A DNA stretch of 64,000 nucleotides, taken from assembly GCA_002633005.1 (NCBI GenBank), contig NMRA01000001.1, positions 1,596,198-1,660,197 of the forward strand, read 5' to 3'. Below, in pieces: positions 62,901 to 64,000 of the stretch. The notes under the pieces were generated by a model. That model was given only the letters and a program-made list of their open reading frames with translations, was not told where the DNA came from and made no database searches. Made by a program: the position numbers and the translations under genes. Positions within the stretch are counted from its first letter, which is position 1. Each line of letters starts with the position of its first letter. Source of the DNA: Phoronis australis (Eukaryota > Phoronida > Phoronidae).

Positions 62901-63944
62901 CATTCACCTGACATTTACTGCCAAACAAAATGTTAAGCCAGGCTATGATTTCCTCATCTCATCTCATCTCTACTTGAACCTACCTTCTATTCTATGTATA
63001 CCAGCGCGTTCCTCACGAGCTTGCATGGCTAGTCGACGCAGGTTTTCCTCTTTCTCCTCTTTCTTCTTCTGTGCCATCTTGGCCTCCAGTTGAGCGCGCC
63101 GCTCCACAGCATCACGTGCCTAGAAGAACACAGAACACTACAAGACAGGGAATAACTATGGGATCATCAATATCATCATCATCATCATCAATCATTGGAG
63201 CGGTCACTGTCATCATCACTGACACTGTGTCACTCAGTGGTGAACTCACTGAAAGGTTGTGGGTCAGGCCTTTATGCAGCATAAGTCCTAGCACTAATCT
63301 GGAGGCCCTGGCAAGGACGCCCAATGTATCATTTGGACGCCCACTGTCAATAGGAACCTTTCAAGTTTGGACTCACACATTGTAATGAATACTAGGAAGC
63401 CTCTGAAGGCTCACAGTGGGGGCTCTTTTTTCAAAGCAGGAAGAAATATACAATGTATATACAAAGTATATGCATTGTTGCTATTTCGACACTTGATTGA
63501 CAGCATTGTAAAAGTCTTGGTCTACGCATTTTTTGAGTAAAAATGCTCACCATAGAAGGCTGTTTTATAAACTTAGATGTAAAAACCTTGATCTAAAATC
63601 TGTGTGTTTGGGGGTATTGCTGGGGGTGGGGGGTTATGCGTCGGAATCATGGACGCCCTGGAATATTGGGAACCCCATTTTGGACACCCTATTTTCAAAA
63701 TCCTGGATAAAGGCCTGTTGTGGGTTCTGTCCTTGGTTGCAGTAGCCTCGCATTTGTGTCCTTTGGTGAGACAATTGCATCTAAGATACAAGTTAGGATA
63801 ACCCTTACAATGAAAGTAAAGACTTACTTTTCTGTCAGCAATATAGAGAGCCTCGGCCAACTTGGCAAAATTCTCATTGATGTGGACTCCTTGAAGTCCT
63901 CGTCCATCGGCAGCCAGACGTTTGTCGAGAGGAATGGTGTAACC
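59782..63944 (-). CDS. SNW1: SNW domain-containing protein 1 (SNW1/SKIP), C-terminal exons
   Basis: Five consecutive exons (63828-63944, 62984-63119, 61863-62080, 61096-61259, 59782-59980) splice in frame to 277 residues ending in TGA. SNW1 (SKIP, Prp45 in yeast) is an activated-spliceosome component and a nuclear-receptor/Notch co-regulator. The first exon encodes GYTIPLDKRLAADGRGLQ and the NENFAKLAEALYIADRK segment of the conserved SNW domain. The next two give the Lys/Glu/Arg-rich helix and APDKRSRLQ with DISEKIALGLP and FDQRLFNQ; then YNVYDQPWR, IYRPSKN and LYGDDLDK; finally FVPDKGF, GPVQFE, EDPFGLNKFL and a basic KKRRE end. Human SNW1 is 536 residues, so roughly the N-terminal half is beyond the right edge. 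A complete, apparently functional C-terminus. Confidence 0.97.
61096..61259 (-). CDS. SNW1: SNW1 exon (YNVYDQPWR region)
   Basis: 164 bp, phase 0 in (CTTTCAG), phase 2 out (AACAG|GTGGGC). Encodes GMSSGFGDDEAYNVYDQPWR, then IYRPSKNIDKDLYGDDLDK. The split Arg codon is completed by the last exon. Confidence 0.96.
61863..62080 (-). CDS. SNW1: SNW1 exon (RNLARAAPDKRSRLQ region)
   Basis: 218 bp, phase 1 in (TTTTTCAG), phase 0 out (CAAG|GTATTA). Encodes 73 residues including KERDDIRKDR, RNLARAAPDKRSRLQR, DISEKIALGLP and QFDQRLFNQTK, all strongly conserved in SNW1. Confidence 0.96.
62532..62600 (-). repeat. tRNA-derived SINE head in an SNW1 intron
   Basis: On the minus strand a B box, GGTTCGAATTCC (62543-62532), is preceded at the right distance by TTGTCAGCAGAGC, resembling a tRNA D-arm/A box, and by AGCTGCGACCACGAA in the anticodon-arm position. 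The acceptor stem does not pair well, so a SINE head or tRNA pseudogene is more likely than a working tRNA. Confidence 0.45.
62984..63119 (-). CDS. SNW1: SNW1 exon (charged helix)
   Basis: 136 bp, phase 0 in, phase 1 out (GAAG|GTAGGT). Encodes ARDAVERRAQLEAKMAQ then a Lys/Glu-rich helix and AREERAGIHRIE. The intron upstream holds a short ATC microsatellite near 63165-63195 and nothing else recognised. Confidence 0.95.
63828..63944 (-). CDS. SNW1: SNW1 exon (end of SNW domain)
   Basis: 117 bp, phase 0 on both sides, acceptor TTGTCCCAG, donor AAAA|GTAAGT. 39 residues, beginning GYTIPLDKRL and ending ALYIADRK. The flanking bases up to 64000 are intron, so the preceding exons are outside the window. 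Confidence 0.96.
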
Positions 63945-64000
63945 CTGGGACAAAAAAGACCACATTACACATATGTATTGCCAAGTCATTCAACTTCTGC

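Overview
The window is animal nuclear DNA from a draft assembly. Genes are split by GT-AG introns, intergenic and intronic DNA is AT-rich and full of non-autonomous DNA transposons, minisatellites and tRNA-derived repeats, and there are N-gaps at 9962-10064 and 46413-46415. Splice sites, orthologue content (SNW1, PCLAF, a rhodopsin-class GPCR) and repeat style suggest an invertebrate, possibly a marine deuterostome; the species was not identified.

Layout. 1-25 kb: no gene recognised. It holds a foldback-type element with 5-bp target duplications (9619-10586), a TTAA-flanked MITE (16114-16595), a hAT-like MITE (7637-7863) and copies of two dispersed repeat families. 25.0-45.6 kb, minus strand: a long-intron gene I do not recognise, reconstructed from seven phase-compatible coding exons plus a probable first exon. 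It continues past the last exon I can place (25040). One intron holds a 448-bp-period satellite-like array carrying a CTCF-core-like motif every 143-161 bp; another holds a 55-bp minisatellite that abuts a splice donor. 45.6-51.6 kb: intergenic, repeat-rich. 51.7-52.8 kb, plus strand: a single-coding-exon class A GPCR with unusual motifs. 54.7-57.4 kb, minus strand: PCLAF (PAF15), four exons, complete, with E2F-like promoter sites. 59.8-63.9 kb, minus strand: the last five coding exons of SNW1 (SKIP); its N-terminal exons lie beyond the right edge.

The genes do not form an operon or pathway. PCLAF is a replication-clamp partner, SNW1 is a spliceosome and transcription cofactor, the GPCR is a surface receptor, and the unknown gene has a disordered, basic, partly helical product. 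An imperfect RFX X-box-like site upstream of its first exon hints at, but does not establish, a ciliary role.
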